Positions 1 through 9,900 of a DNA stretch of 64,000 nt are shown piece by piece. Positions within the stretch are counted from its first letter, which is position 1, and each line of letters starts with the position of its first letter. Below the pieces are notes generated by a model. The model was not told where the DNA came from. It was given only the letters and a program-made list of their open reading frames with translations, and ran no database searches. Origin of the DNA: Xanthomonas sp. CFBP 8443 (lineage in GTDB: Bacteria > Pseudomonadota > Gammaproteobacteria > Xanthomonadales > Xanthomonadaceae); assembly GCF_025666195.1 (NCBI RefSeq), contig NZ_CP102592.1, positions 310,001 through 374,000 on the forward strand, given 5' to 3'. Both the position numbers and the translations under genes were made by a program.

Positions 1-1
1 C

Positions 2-1813
2 GCGCTGCTGCGGCATCCGGAACTGGAGCTGCGCCTGGATGCGGCGATCCAGCAGTCGGCCGACGCGCAGCAGTGGGCGCAGGCACGCACCCGCCTGCAG
101 CAGGCGCGCGCGGCGCTACCCGATTCGCTGCGCCTGCAGTTGCGCGGCGCGCAGCTGCAGCTGGCGCAGCACGACAGCCAACCGGCGGTGCCGGCGCCGC
201 ACGACCCGGCGCAGGCGCGCAAGGCGCTGGCGGCGCTGCTCGCCGCACCGTCCGCCGATCCGGACTGGCAGGACAACGTCGAAGCGGCGCTGGCGGTGCT
301 GCCGGCGGCCGAGCGCGACGCGCAGGATGCGGCGCTGGCGGCGGCGATCGCCGACACCGTCGCGCCGCAGAGCGATCCGCTGCAGTTGCCGGGTGCGCAG
401 GCGCTGGTCGACTTCGGCCTGACCCAGGCGGCGCATGCGCCGCAGCTGCTGGCCCAGCGCGAACGTCTGCAGACCCTGCAGCAGCAACTGCAGACGATGC
501 TGGCGCGCGAAAGCGCCGAGGCCGAGGTGGCGTCGCGGATCGAATCGATGCGCCGCGCCGCCGCCGCCAACGACCTGGACAAGGCGCGCCAGGCGCTGGC
601 GCGCATCGCCAGCCTGCAGCCCCAGCATCCGTTCCTGCAGAAGGAAGCGCCGCAGCTGTTGGCCGGTGTCTATCTCGGCAACGCCGCCGGCGCGTTCCGC
701 CAGGGCCGCTATCGCCAGGCCGCCGACGTGCTCGGCCAGGGCGTGGCCGCGCTCGGCGAGCGCGCCGAACTGCGTGCCGCACAGGCCCGCTACGACGTCG
801 CCGCAGCGGTGATGGACGGCGGCGCGCAGGCCTTGCCCGCCGCCGAGCGGCAGCGCCTGGGCCAGCGCCTGGAGGCGCTGTACCGCAGCGATGCGCAGGC
901 GATGACGCAGCTGGAAACCGAACTGAAGGCGCGCGGGCAATTGCCCGAAGGGACGCTCGGCGCGCGCCTGCAGCGCCAGGCCGGCAGCGATGCGCCCAGT
1001 TCCGATGCGCTGGCGCCGACCGCCGCCGCGGCGACCGCGCCGGCCGGCAAGGACCCCGCGCGCAAGCCGGCGAGCGGCAAGCCCGCCGCCAAGCCGGCGG
1101 CGACCGCGCCCGCGGCCAGCGAGCGCACGCCTGCCGCCGGCGCGGCCAGCGACGAGGAGCCGCTGCCGCCGGTCCCGACCGGTCCCGACCCGTGCGCCGC
1201 CGCCGCACCCGGACGCGGCAAGCCCTGCTTCGACGCACTCGGCGCGCAGCGCGGGCCGATGCTGGTGACGGTGCCCGGCCTCGCCGGCGGCAAGCCCTAC
1301 GCGTTGTCGCGCGCGGAGGTGGCGGTGGCCGACTTCAACCTGTTCTGCCAGGCCACCGGCAAGTGCACCGCGCAACCGGCCGGGGATGCGGAACTGGCGC
1401 GCGCGCCGGTGCGCAACATCAGCCTGACCCAGGCCCGCGCCTATCTGCGCTGGCTGACCATCGCCAGCGGCGGCTGGCGCTATCGGCTGCCCACCGATGC
1501 CGAATGGCAGCACGCCGCCCAGGCCGGCAGCGACTGGCGCCAGGCCGAGGACAGCAACTGCGTGCCGCCCACCGCCAGCGCCGGCGATGCCACGCGCGCG
1601 CCGCTGCCGCCGCGCGGCCGCGAACCCAATCCGTGGGGCCTGATCAACCTCACCGGCAACGTCTGGGAATGGGTCTCCAGCGGCGCCGGCGTGCAGGCGC
1701 GCGGCGGCAGTTTCGCCAGTTACTGGGCCGATTGCACGGTGCAGGCGCGGCGCGCCGACAACGGCTCGGCGCAGCCGGACGTGGGTCTGCGGGTGCTGCG
1801 GGAATTGCCATGA
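2..1813 (+). CDS. SUMF1 (formylglycine-generating-enzyme-like) domain protein, 5' partial
   Basis: The frame is open at the first base, so the true start lies upstream; about 603 residues are visible. The first ~330 visible residues are Ala/Gln/Leu-rich and helical (TPR-like). A Pro/Ala/Lys-rich linker follows, then a C-terminal SUMF1 domain with RLPTDAEW, a NPWGLINLTGNVWEW signature and RGGSF. In catalytic formylglycine-generating enzymes the segment after GGS carries two cysteines. Here the first is Ser and only the second (in ADCTVQARR) remains, so oxidase activity is doubtful. The stop overlaps the next start by ATGA, indicating translational coupling. SUMF1 proteins occur in type VI secretion and Ser/Thr-kinase loci, and a TssA-like gene lies downstream, but that role is inference. 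Confidence 0.8.
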   Translation, partial: ALLRHPELELRLDAAIQQSADAQQWAQARTRLQQARAALPDSLRLQLRGAQLQLAQHDSQPAVPAPHDPAQARKALAALLAAPSADPDWQDNVEAALAVLPAAERDAQDAALAAAIADTVAPQSDPLQLPGAQALVDFGLTQAAHAPQLLAQRERLQTLQQQLQTMLARESAEAEVASRIESMRRAAAANDLDKARQALARIASLQPQHPFLQKEAPQLLAGVYLGNAAGAFRQGRYRQAADVLGQGVAALGERAELRAAQARYDVAAAVMDGGAQALPAAERQRLGQRLEALYRSDAQAMTQLETELKARGQLPEGTLGARLQRQAGSDAPSSDALAPTAAAATAPAGKDPARKPASGKPAAKPAATAPAASERTPAAGAASDEEPLPPVPTGPDPCAAAAPGRGKPCFDALGAQRGPMLVTVPGLAGGKPYALSRAEVAVADFNLFCQATGKCTAQPAGDAELARAPVRNISLTQARAYLRWLTIASGGWRYRLPTDAEWQHAAQAGSDWRQAEDSNCVPPTASAGDATRAPLPPRGREPNPWGLINLTGNVWEWVSSGAGVQARGGSFASYWADCTVQARRADNGSAQPDVGLRVLRELP

Positions 1814-2277
1814 ACGAGGCCCAGCAACTGGCCAACGCGCACCTGCACGCGCTGGCCGAGGCGTACCAGCACGGCCGCATCGGCCGCGACGAGTACCGCG
1901 CACGCCGGCGCAACGTGTTGGCCGCTGCGCGCAGCGTCGACCAAGGCGTCACCCACCGCAACGCGCTGCGGCCGACTGTCGCCGCAGCGGCGCCTGCGCG
2001 CGCGCGGCACGAGCCGCTGCCGCTGCTGTTCGCCGACGCGCACGCGCGCCGGCGTCGGCGCCTGTTGGCGGCGTTTATTTTCGTGACGCTGTTCGCTTTA
2101 TTGCTGCTATTCTTCGCTGGCGCAATGCCCGCGTTCGCAGGGCATTCGAAAGCGACGGCCGTTGCTGGCACGTTGGTTCCCTGTCCCGCTGCCCACCTGG
2201 CCGCGGCACACGTGGCGACCACCGGCAGCGCCGGCGCACGACAGGGAATCGTTCCAGGGGAAATCGAATGCGTATGA
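1810..2277 (+). CDS. Small membrane protein with SHOCT-like N-terminus
   Basis: This 155-residue protein starts at an ATG overlapping the upstream stop (ATGA), with GGGAA just ahead as a ribosome-binding site. Residues ~5-36 form a short amphipathic segment with a G-R-I-G-R-D-E-Y-R-A-R-R pattern that resembles SHOCT oligomerisation motifs. A basic stretch (RRRRR) then precedes one hydrophobic helix at ~81-103. The rest is Ala-rich, with no recognised domain. It overlaps the TpsB gene by 10 bp, so it probably belongs to the same operon. I cannot assign a function; an accessory membrane protein of the secretion locus is plausible but unproven. Confidence 0.6.
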   Translation: MNEAQQLANAHLHALAEAYQHGRIGRDEYRARRRNVLAAARSVDQGVTHRNALRPTVAAAAPARARHEPLPLLFADAHARRRRRLLAAFIFVTLFALLLLFFAGAMPAFAGHSKATAVAGTLVPCPAAHLAAAHVATTGSAGARQGIVPGEIECV

Positions 2278-3971
2278 CGTGTCTGGCCGCGGCCGTGTCC
2301 GCGTGGCTTGCTGCTGCTCCGGTGCACGCGCAGGCCCCGCCTGCCGAGGCCGATGCCGGCGTGGCCGCCGCGGGCGCCAACGCCACGCTGCCGCCGCTGA
2401 AGGAGCGCGACAACGAAGCGGTGACCCTGCAAGTGCGCGGCTTCCGCGTGCGCGACGTCGGCGAGCACCCGCGCGAGGGCATCACCCCGGCCACGGTGCA
2501 GGCGCTCGCCGACGCGCAATTCCAGACATTGGCGCAGGGCCAGCCCGCCGTGGCGTTGCGCTTCGACCAGTTGCAGGGAGTCGCCGACGCCATCACCCGC
2601 GCCTACCGCCTGTCCGGTTTCATCGTCAGCACCGCCTACCTGCCGGCGCAGACGCCGGGGCCGGAGCAGCTGGTCGAGATCCGCGTGCTCGAAGGCCGCA
2701 TCGGCGACGTCGAGGTCAAGGGCGCATCGCGCTATCGCACCGGCACCCTGGCGGCGCCATTGCGGCAATTGCAGGGGCGGCCGCTGCGCAAGCAGGACGT
2801 GGACGGCGCGTTGCTGTACGTGCGCGACCTGCCGGGCGTGTCGGTGTCCTCGGTGCTGCAGCCGGGCAAGCGCGAGGGCGAGACGGACGTGCTGTTGGTC
2901 GCCAGCGAAGCGCCGCGCCCGTACACGGTCAGCCTGGGCGGCAACAACTACGGCACCGAGCTGACCGGCCGCTATCGCGCCCAGCTCGGCCTGGCCTGGA
3001 ACAGTCCGCTGGGCCTGGGCGACGTGCTTTCGGCCAACTACGCCTATTCGTTGGATCCACGGCAGAGCCAGATTGGCGCGCTGTCCTATGCGCTGCCGGT
3101 GCCGGCGGTGCCCGGGCTCGGCGGCGTGATCGGCGCCAGCCGCAGCGAACTGGAAGTGCGCAACGGTGTGTTCGCCGCGCTCGGCCTGAAGGGGCCGACC
3201 TCGGTGGTCTACGCCGGCAGCGACTGGAAGTTCGTCAACCGCGAGAACCTGCAATGGCAGGCCTCGTTGCGCTACCTGCGCGAGCAGTCGCAGCTCAGCG
3301 CGGCCGGCATCCGCCTGTCCGACCAGAAGTTCGACGTGGTCGAACTGGGCACTGCGTTGCGCCGTACCGACCTGCGCTGGCGCGGCATCGACCTGCTGCA
3401 GCTGAGCCTGCGCCAGTCGCTGAAGGACCGCTCGGCCACGCCGGACCTGGTCAGCCCGCAGCACGACAGCCATTTCACCATCGCCCGGCTCGGCTACACG
3501 CGCATGCAGTACCTCAGCCGCACCCAGCGCCTGTACCTCAAGCTCAACGGCCAGTACAGCGACAACGCACTGACCCCGATGGAGCAGTTCGCGGTCGGCG
3601 GACCGGACAGCGTGCGCGCCTACCCGGTGTCCGACGCGCTCGGCGACCGCGGCTACTACACCGCGCTGGAGTACCACGTCGATGCGCCCGGTTTCGCCGA
3701 TGCCGCCTCGCCGTTCAACGGCCGGCCGTGGCGCGAGGTGCTGGAGCTGGACGTGTTCGCCGACCACGCGCGCGTCTATCCGGCCGGCGGCAACCGCGCG
3801 CTCGTCGCAGCGGTGGAGACCTTCGACGGCGTCGGTGCGGGGCTCACCCTGCGCGTGCCGCAGTTCAAGAGCTTCGAACTGCGGCTCAGCGCCGCAAAGC
3901 CGACCGGCGGGCGCGATGCGTCCGACGGCCGCGACGTCCGCTTCTATTCGCGTTTCGGCTTCACCTTCTGA
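2268..3971 (+). CDS. Two-partner secretion outer-membrane transporter (TpsB, ShlB/FhaC family)
   Basis: This 567-residue Omp85-superfamily protein would secrete the TpsA encoded 10 bp downstream. It has a Sec signal peptide (residues 1-~22, ending AAPVHAQA), POTRA-type domains over ~40-200 (including LVEIRVLEGRIGDVEV), then a 16-stranded-barrel-type region. The barrel carries the family motif as VRAYPVSD, with Ala where VRGF/VRGY is usual. It ends FYSRFGFTF, with the terminal Phe typical of outer-membrane barrels. AGGGG precedes the ATG, which sits inside the end of the upstream gene. The length is normal for FhaC/ShlB proteins. Confidence 0.92.
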   Translation: MRMTCLAAAVSAWLAAAPVHAQAPPAEADAGVAAAGANATLPPLKERDNEAVTLQVRGFRVRDVGEHPREGITPATVQALADAQFQTLAQGQPAVALRFDQLQGVADAITRAYRLSGFIVSTAYLPAQTPGPEQLVEIRVLEGRIGDVEVKGASRYRTGTLAAPLRQLQGRPLRKQDVDGALLYVRDLPGVSVSSVLQPGKREGETDVLLVASEAPRPYTVSLGGNNYGTELTGRYRAQLGLAWNSPLGLGDVLSANYAYSLDPRQSQIGALSYALPVPAVPGLGGVIGASRSELEVRNGVFAALGLKGPTSVVYAGSDWKFVNRENLQWQASLRYLREQSQLSAAGIRLSDQKFDVVELGTALRRTDLRWRGIDLLQLSLRQSLKDRSATPDLVSPQHDSHFTIARLGYTRMQYLSRTQRLYLKLNGQYSDNALTPMEQFAVGGPDSVRAYPVSDALGDRGYYTALEYHVDAPGFADAASPFNGRPWREVLELDVFADHARVYPAGGNRALVAAVETFDGVGAGLTLRVPQFKSFELRLSAAKPTGGRDASDGRDVRFYSRFGFTF

Positions 3972-3981
3972 GGATCCGTCC

Positions 3982-6900
3982 ATGTCCGCCATCGCCCCCG
4001 CTTCGATCGCCACCCGTGCCGCACGCCGCTGCGCGTTGCGCCATTCGCCGCTCGCGCTGGCCTTGGCGGTCGCGCTCGGTGCCGTGGCACCCGGCAACGC
4101 GGCGGCGCAGGTGGCCGCCACCCAGTTACCAACCGGCGGCAGCATCGCCGGCGGCACCGGCACCATCAATCCGGCCAGCGGCGCGACCCTAACCATCGAC
4201 CAGACCTCCAGCCGGATGGCGTTGAACTGGTCCGCGTTCGACATCGGCTCGGTGGCAACGGTGACATTCAACCAGCCGTCCACCAGCGCCGCGGTGCTCA
4301 ACCTGGTACAGGGCGGCAATCCCACGCAGATCTTCGGCAACGTCAACGCCAACGGCCAGGTGTTCCTGATCAACCCCAACGGGATCATCTTCGGCAGCAC
4401 CGCGCAGTTCAACGTCGGCGGACTGGTGGCCAGCACCCTGGGCACCACCGCCTCCAACTTCATGATCGGCAACGACGTGCTAGACGCCGGCGGCAACATG
4501 GTCGCGCTGATGTCCAACAGCGGCACCATCAACGCCGCCGCCGGCGCGGTCGACCTGATCGGCGGCAAGGTGGTCAACAGCGGCACCATCAACGCCACCG
4601 CCGGCAACATCAACCTGGTCGGCGCCGACAAGGTCACCCTCACCTTCGAAAGCGGCGGCTTCGGCGTCGTCGTCGACAAGGCCTTGCAACTGCAGCTGGA
4701 CAGCGTGGCGGTGGAAAACAGCAACGTCCTCAGCGCGCCCGGCGGCATCGTGACGCTGCAGGCGCGCGCCGCGCAAGGCCTGTTCGACCAGTTGATCAAC
4801 AACAGCGGCACCATCACCGCCGCCGCCCTCAACAGCGGCAGCGACGGCAGCGTGTCGCTGGTCGCCAACGGCGGCGGCCAGACCGGCATCGGCGGCAGCG
4901 GCAGCATCGACGTGGGTAGCGGCGCGATCAACATCAGCACCGACCGCAGCGTGCAGCAGAGCGGCATCTACACGGCTGGCACCTTGGGCGGCAGCATCGG
5001 CGGCGACGCCAGCTTCAGCGGCAGCAACCACATCGCCGCCCTCGCCAGCCTGAGCGTGGACGGCAACCTGAGCCTGTCCAACGCCATCGACCTGACGCAG
5101 TCCGGTGCGCTGACCGTGGGCGGCAGCAGCAGCTTCTCGCTGGGCAGCCATGCGCTCACCCTGGACAACGCCGGCAACGACTTCGGGCAGGCGGTCGGCC
5201 TGAGCAGCGGCAACACCACGATCGCCGACAGCGGCGCGCTGACGCTGGGCACGCTGGCCACCGGCAACCTCACCGCGACCAGCACCGGCGCCTTGAACCT
5301 CGGCAGCGGCACCGTGACCGGCACCCTGGCCGCGACCAGCAACGGCGGCGCGATCACCCAATCCGCAAGCGGTCCGCTGACGGTGACCGGTACCAGCAAC
5401 CTCGATGCCGGCATTGGCGCGATCACTCTGCAACAGACAGCTAACGATTTCGGCGGCGCGGTGTCGCTGACCGGCAGCGGTGTCGCCTTGACCGACAGCA
5501 ACGCCCTGACCATCGCCGCGCTGATCCTGGGCAACAACAGCGCGCTGTCGTTGAACGCAGCCGGCACACTGACGCTGCCGTCCAGCGCGATCGATACCGG
5601 CAATGCCAACCTGAGCTTGCACAGCGGTAACGTCCTGACCACGGCCGCAGCGCTGTCCGGCACCAACGTGAGCCTGAGCGGCGACGACGGTATCACCCTG
5701 GCGCACGACGTCACCGCCACCGGCCCGCTGATGCTGACCGCCGTCGACAGCGCGATCACGCAGAGCGCCGGTGCGCTCGCCGTCACGGGTACCAGCCACG
5801 TCGACGCCGGTAGCGGCGCAATCACCCTGACCGGCGCGGGCAACCATTTCGGCCAGGCGGTCAGCCTGACCGGCGGCACCACCCAGATCACCGACAGCGG
5901 CGCGCTGACGCTGGGCACGCTGGCCACCGGCAATTTCACCGCGACCAGTAACGGTGCACTCAACCTCGGCAGCGGCACGGTGACCGGTACCTTGGCCGCG
6001 ATCAGCAATGGCGGCGCGATCACTCGATCCGCGAGCGACCCGCTGACGATCACCGGTACTAGCACCCTCGACGCCGGCAGCGGCGCGATCACGTTGCAGC
6101 AAGCGGGCAACGATTTCGGCGGCGCCGTGTCGCTGACCGGCAGCGGCATCGCCCTGGCCGACGCCAACGCCTTGACTATCGCCGCGCTGACCCTGGGCAA
6201 CAACAGCGCGTTGTCCCTGTATGCGGGTGGCACACTGACGCTGCCGGGCAGCGCGATCGATACCGGCAATGCCAATCTGAACCTGCACAGCGGCAACGTG
6301 CTGGCCACGACCGCGGCGCTGTCCGGCGCCGACGTGAGCCTGAGCGGCGACGACGGCATCACCCTGGCGCACGACGTCACCGCGACCGGCACGCTGGCGC
6401 TGACCACCGTCGACAGTGCGATCGCACAGAGCGCCGGCGCACTCACTGTCTCCGGCACCAGCGGCATCAACGCCGGCAGCGGTGCGATCGCCTTGACCGG
6501 CGCCGGCAACCACTTCGGGCAGGCGGTGAGCCTGACCGGCGGCACCACCCAGATCACCGATAGCGGCGCACTGACCTTCGGCACGCTGGCTACCGGCAAT
6601 CTCACCGCGACCAGCAATGGTGCGTTGAACCTCGGCAGCGGCACGGTGACCGGCACGTTGAACGCGACCAGCAACGGCGGCGTGATCGGTCAGACCGCCG
6701 CATTGACGGTGACCGGCAATGCCGACATCAATGCCGGCAGCGGTGCCATCGATTTGGGCCAGGCCAACGACTTCCAGGGCGTGGTACGCCTGACCGGTGC
6801 CGACACGACAATCGCCGACCGCAACGCACTGACCCTGGGCAATCTGGCCACCGGCAACCTCACCGCCACCAGCAACGGCGTCCTGAACCTGGGCGGCGGC

Positions 6901-9900
6901 ACGGTGACCGGCACGCTGGACGCGGCCAGCAACGGCGGCGCGATCGAGCAGACCGCGGCGTTGACGGTGAGCGGCAACGCCGACTTCGTCGCCGGCAACG
7001 GCGCCATCACCCTGGACCAGGCCAACGCCTTCCAGGGCAGCGTCGGCCTGACCGGCGGCAACGCGACGCTCACCAACGGCGGGGCACTGACGCTGGCCGC
7101 CAGCACCCTCGGCGGCAACCTGATCGTCGACGCCAACGGCGCCATCACGCAGAACGGCGCGCTGCGCGTGGACGGCACCAGCAGCATCCAGGCGCGCGGC
7201 AACGCGATCGGCCTGGGCGGTACCGGCAACGACTTCCAGGGCATGGTGAGTCTGGCCGGCGGTGTAGTGACCATCGCCGACAGCAATGCACTGCTCCTGG
7301 GCACACTGGCCACCGGCAACCTCGACGCCTCCAGCAATGGGGCGTTGAACCTGGGCAGCGGCACGGTGACCGGCACCTTGACCGCGACCAGCGGCGGCGG
7401 TCCGATCACCCAGTCGGCCACCAACGGACTCACCGTCACCGGCACCAGCGACTTCAATGCCGGCACCGGCTCGATCACCCTGACCACCACCGGCAACGAC
7501 TTCGGCGGCGCGGTCGACCTCACCGGCGGCAGCACCACGATTGCCGACAGCAACGCACTGCTGCTGGGTGGCCTGGCTACCGGCAACCTCACCGCCGCCA
7601 GCAATGGCGCGTTGAACCTGGGCAGCGGCACGGTGACCGGCACCTTGACCGCGACCAGCAGCGGCGGCGCTATTACCCAGTCGACCACCACCCGGCTCAC
7701 CGTCACCGGGACCAGCGACTTCAATGCCGGCACCGGGTCGATCACCCTGACCACCAACGGCAACGACTTCGGCCAGGCGGTCGGCCTGACCGGCGGCAGC
7801 ACCGCGATCGCCGACAGCAACGCACTGCTGCTGGGCAACCTGGCCACCGGCAACCTCACCGCCGCCAGCAATGGCGCGTTGAACCTGGGCCGCGGCACGG
7901 TAACCGGCGCCTTGACCGCGACCAGCAACGGCGGTCCGATCACCCAGTCGGCCACCAACGGACTCACCGTCACCGGCACCAGCGACTTCAATGCCGGCAC
8001 CGGCTCGATCACCCTGACCACCACCGGCAACGACTTCGGCGATGCGGTCGACCTGACCGGCGGCAGCACCACGATCGCCGACAGCAACGCACTGCTCCTG
8101 GGTGGCCTGGCTACCGGCAACCTCACCGCCGCCAGCAATGGCGCCTTGAACCTGGGCCGCGGCACGGTGACTGGCACCTTGACCGCGACCAGCAGCGGCG
8201 GTCCGATCACCCAGTCGACCACCACCGGACTCACTGTCACCGGGACCAGCGACTTCAATGCCGGCACCGGGTCGATCACCCTGACCACCACCGGCAACGA
8301 CTTCGGCCAGGCGGTCGACCTGACCGGCGGCATCACCACGATCGCCGACAGCAACGCTCTGCTGCTGGGCAACCTGGCCACCGGCAACCTCACCGCCGCC
8401 AGCAATGGCGCCTTGAACCTGGGCCGCGGCACGGTAACCGGCGCCTTGACCGCGACCAGCAACGGCGGCGCCATCACCCAGTCGGCCAGCAACGGACTCA
8501 CCGTCACCGGGACCAGCGACCTCGATGCCGGCGCCGGATCGATCGCCCTGACCACCAACGGCAACGACTTCGTCGGCGCGGTCGACCTGACCGGCAACGG
8601 CATCGCGCTTGCCGACCGCAACGACCTGGAGGTCGCCGCGCTGCACAACGGCAACGATGGCCGCGTCGCGCTGGTCGCCGACGGCTCGCTGTTCCTGCCG
8701 GCCGCCGCGATCGCCACCGGCAGCGGCGACCTGAGCCTGGTCGCGCGCACCGGCACGCTGCGCCTGGGCGGCGCGCTGAGCGGGCATGACGTCACGTTGG
8801 GCAGCGGCAACGCCCTGCTCCTCACCGACGATGTCGCCGCCAGCGGCGACCTGCAGATCACCACCGTGAACGCCGCGCTCGACCAGGCGGCCACCGCTGC
8901 GCTGACGGTCGACGGCGCCACCACCGTGAACACCGGCAGCGGCGCGATCGCGTTGACCGGCGCCGGCAACCATTTCGGCGGCACGGTGGATCTCACCGGC
9001 GGCGCCACGCAACTGCGCGACAGCGGTGCGCTGCGCCTGGGCACCCTGTCGGTCGACAGCCTGGCGGTCACCAGCGGCGGCGCCCTCGGCCTGGGTCAGG
9101 GCCAGGTGCGCGGCACATTGCAGGCCGACAGCGGCAACGCCGCGATCGGCCAGAGCGGCGCGCTGCGCGTGGACGGCGACGCCATCGTGACCGCTGGCAG
9201 CGGCGCGATCACCCTCGACCAGGCCAACCGGTTCGCCGGCACGCTGCAGCTCAACGGCGGCGACACCCGCATCCGCAGCGTCGACGCACTAAGCCTGGGC
9301 ACCTCCAACGTCGCCACGCTGCAGCTCACCAGCAATGGCGCGCTGCGCCAGCAGGGCGCGCTGACGGTGACCGGCGCTGCCGCGATCGACACCGGCAACG
9401 GCGCGATCGCGCTGGACCACGACGGCAACGACTTCCAGGACACGCTGTCGCTCGTCGGCGGCGCCGCCCGCATCCGCGACGCCAATGCGTTGGCGCTGGG
9501 TACGCTGGCGCTGGCCTCGCTGGACGTCGCCAGCCACGGCGCGCTGAACGTGGGCGACGGCAGCATCGCCGGCGCCCTGGTCGCCGACAGCGGTGGCAAC
9601 ACGCTGACCCAGCGCGGCGCGCTGCAGGTGGGCGGCAGCAGCACGATCGACAGCGGCGCTGCCGCGATCACGCTGGACGATGCCGGCAACGACTTCGCTG
9701 GCGAAGTGAACCTCAGCGGCGGCGCGACCAGCGTGCGCGACCGCAACGCGCTGACCCTGGGCGATGTGGCCGTCGCCGGTTTGACCGCGACCAGCAACGG
9801 CGCCTTGTCGCTGGGCCAGGGCAGCATCGGCGGCGACCTCGTCGCGCGCAGCGACGCTGCCGGCGGCACTACGTCCACCATCGCCACCGCCAGCGCCGCC

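Noticed and set aside
4480..9012. 1510-codon open frame on the minus strand
   Set aside because: Antisense to the repetitive TpsA gene; its sequence is a low-complexity mirror of the repeat with no domain or start context. GC-rich codon bias keeps the opposite strand open.
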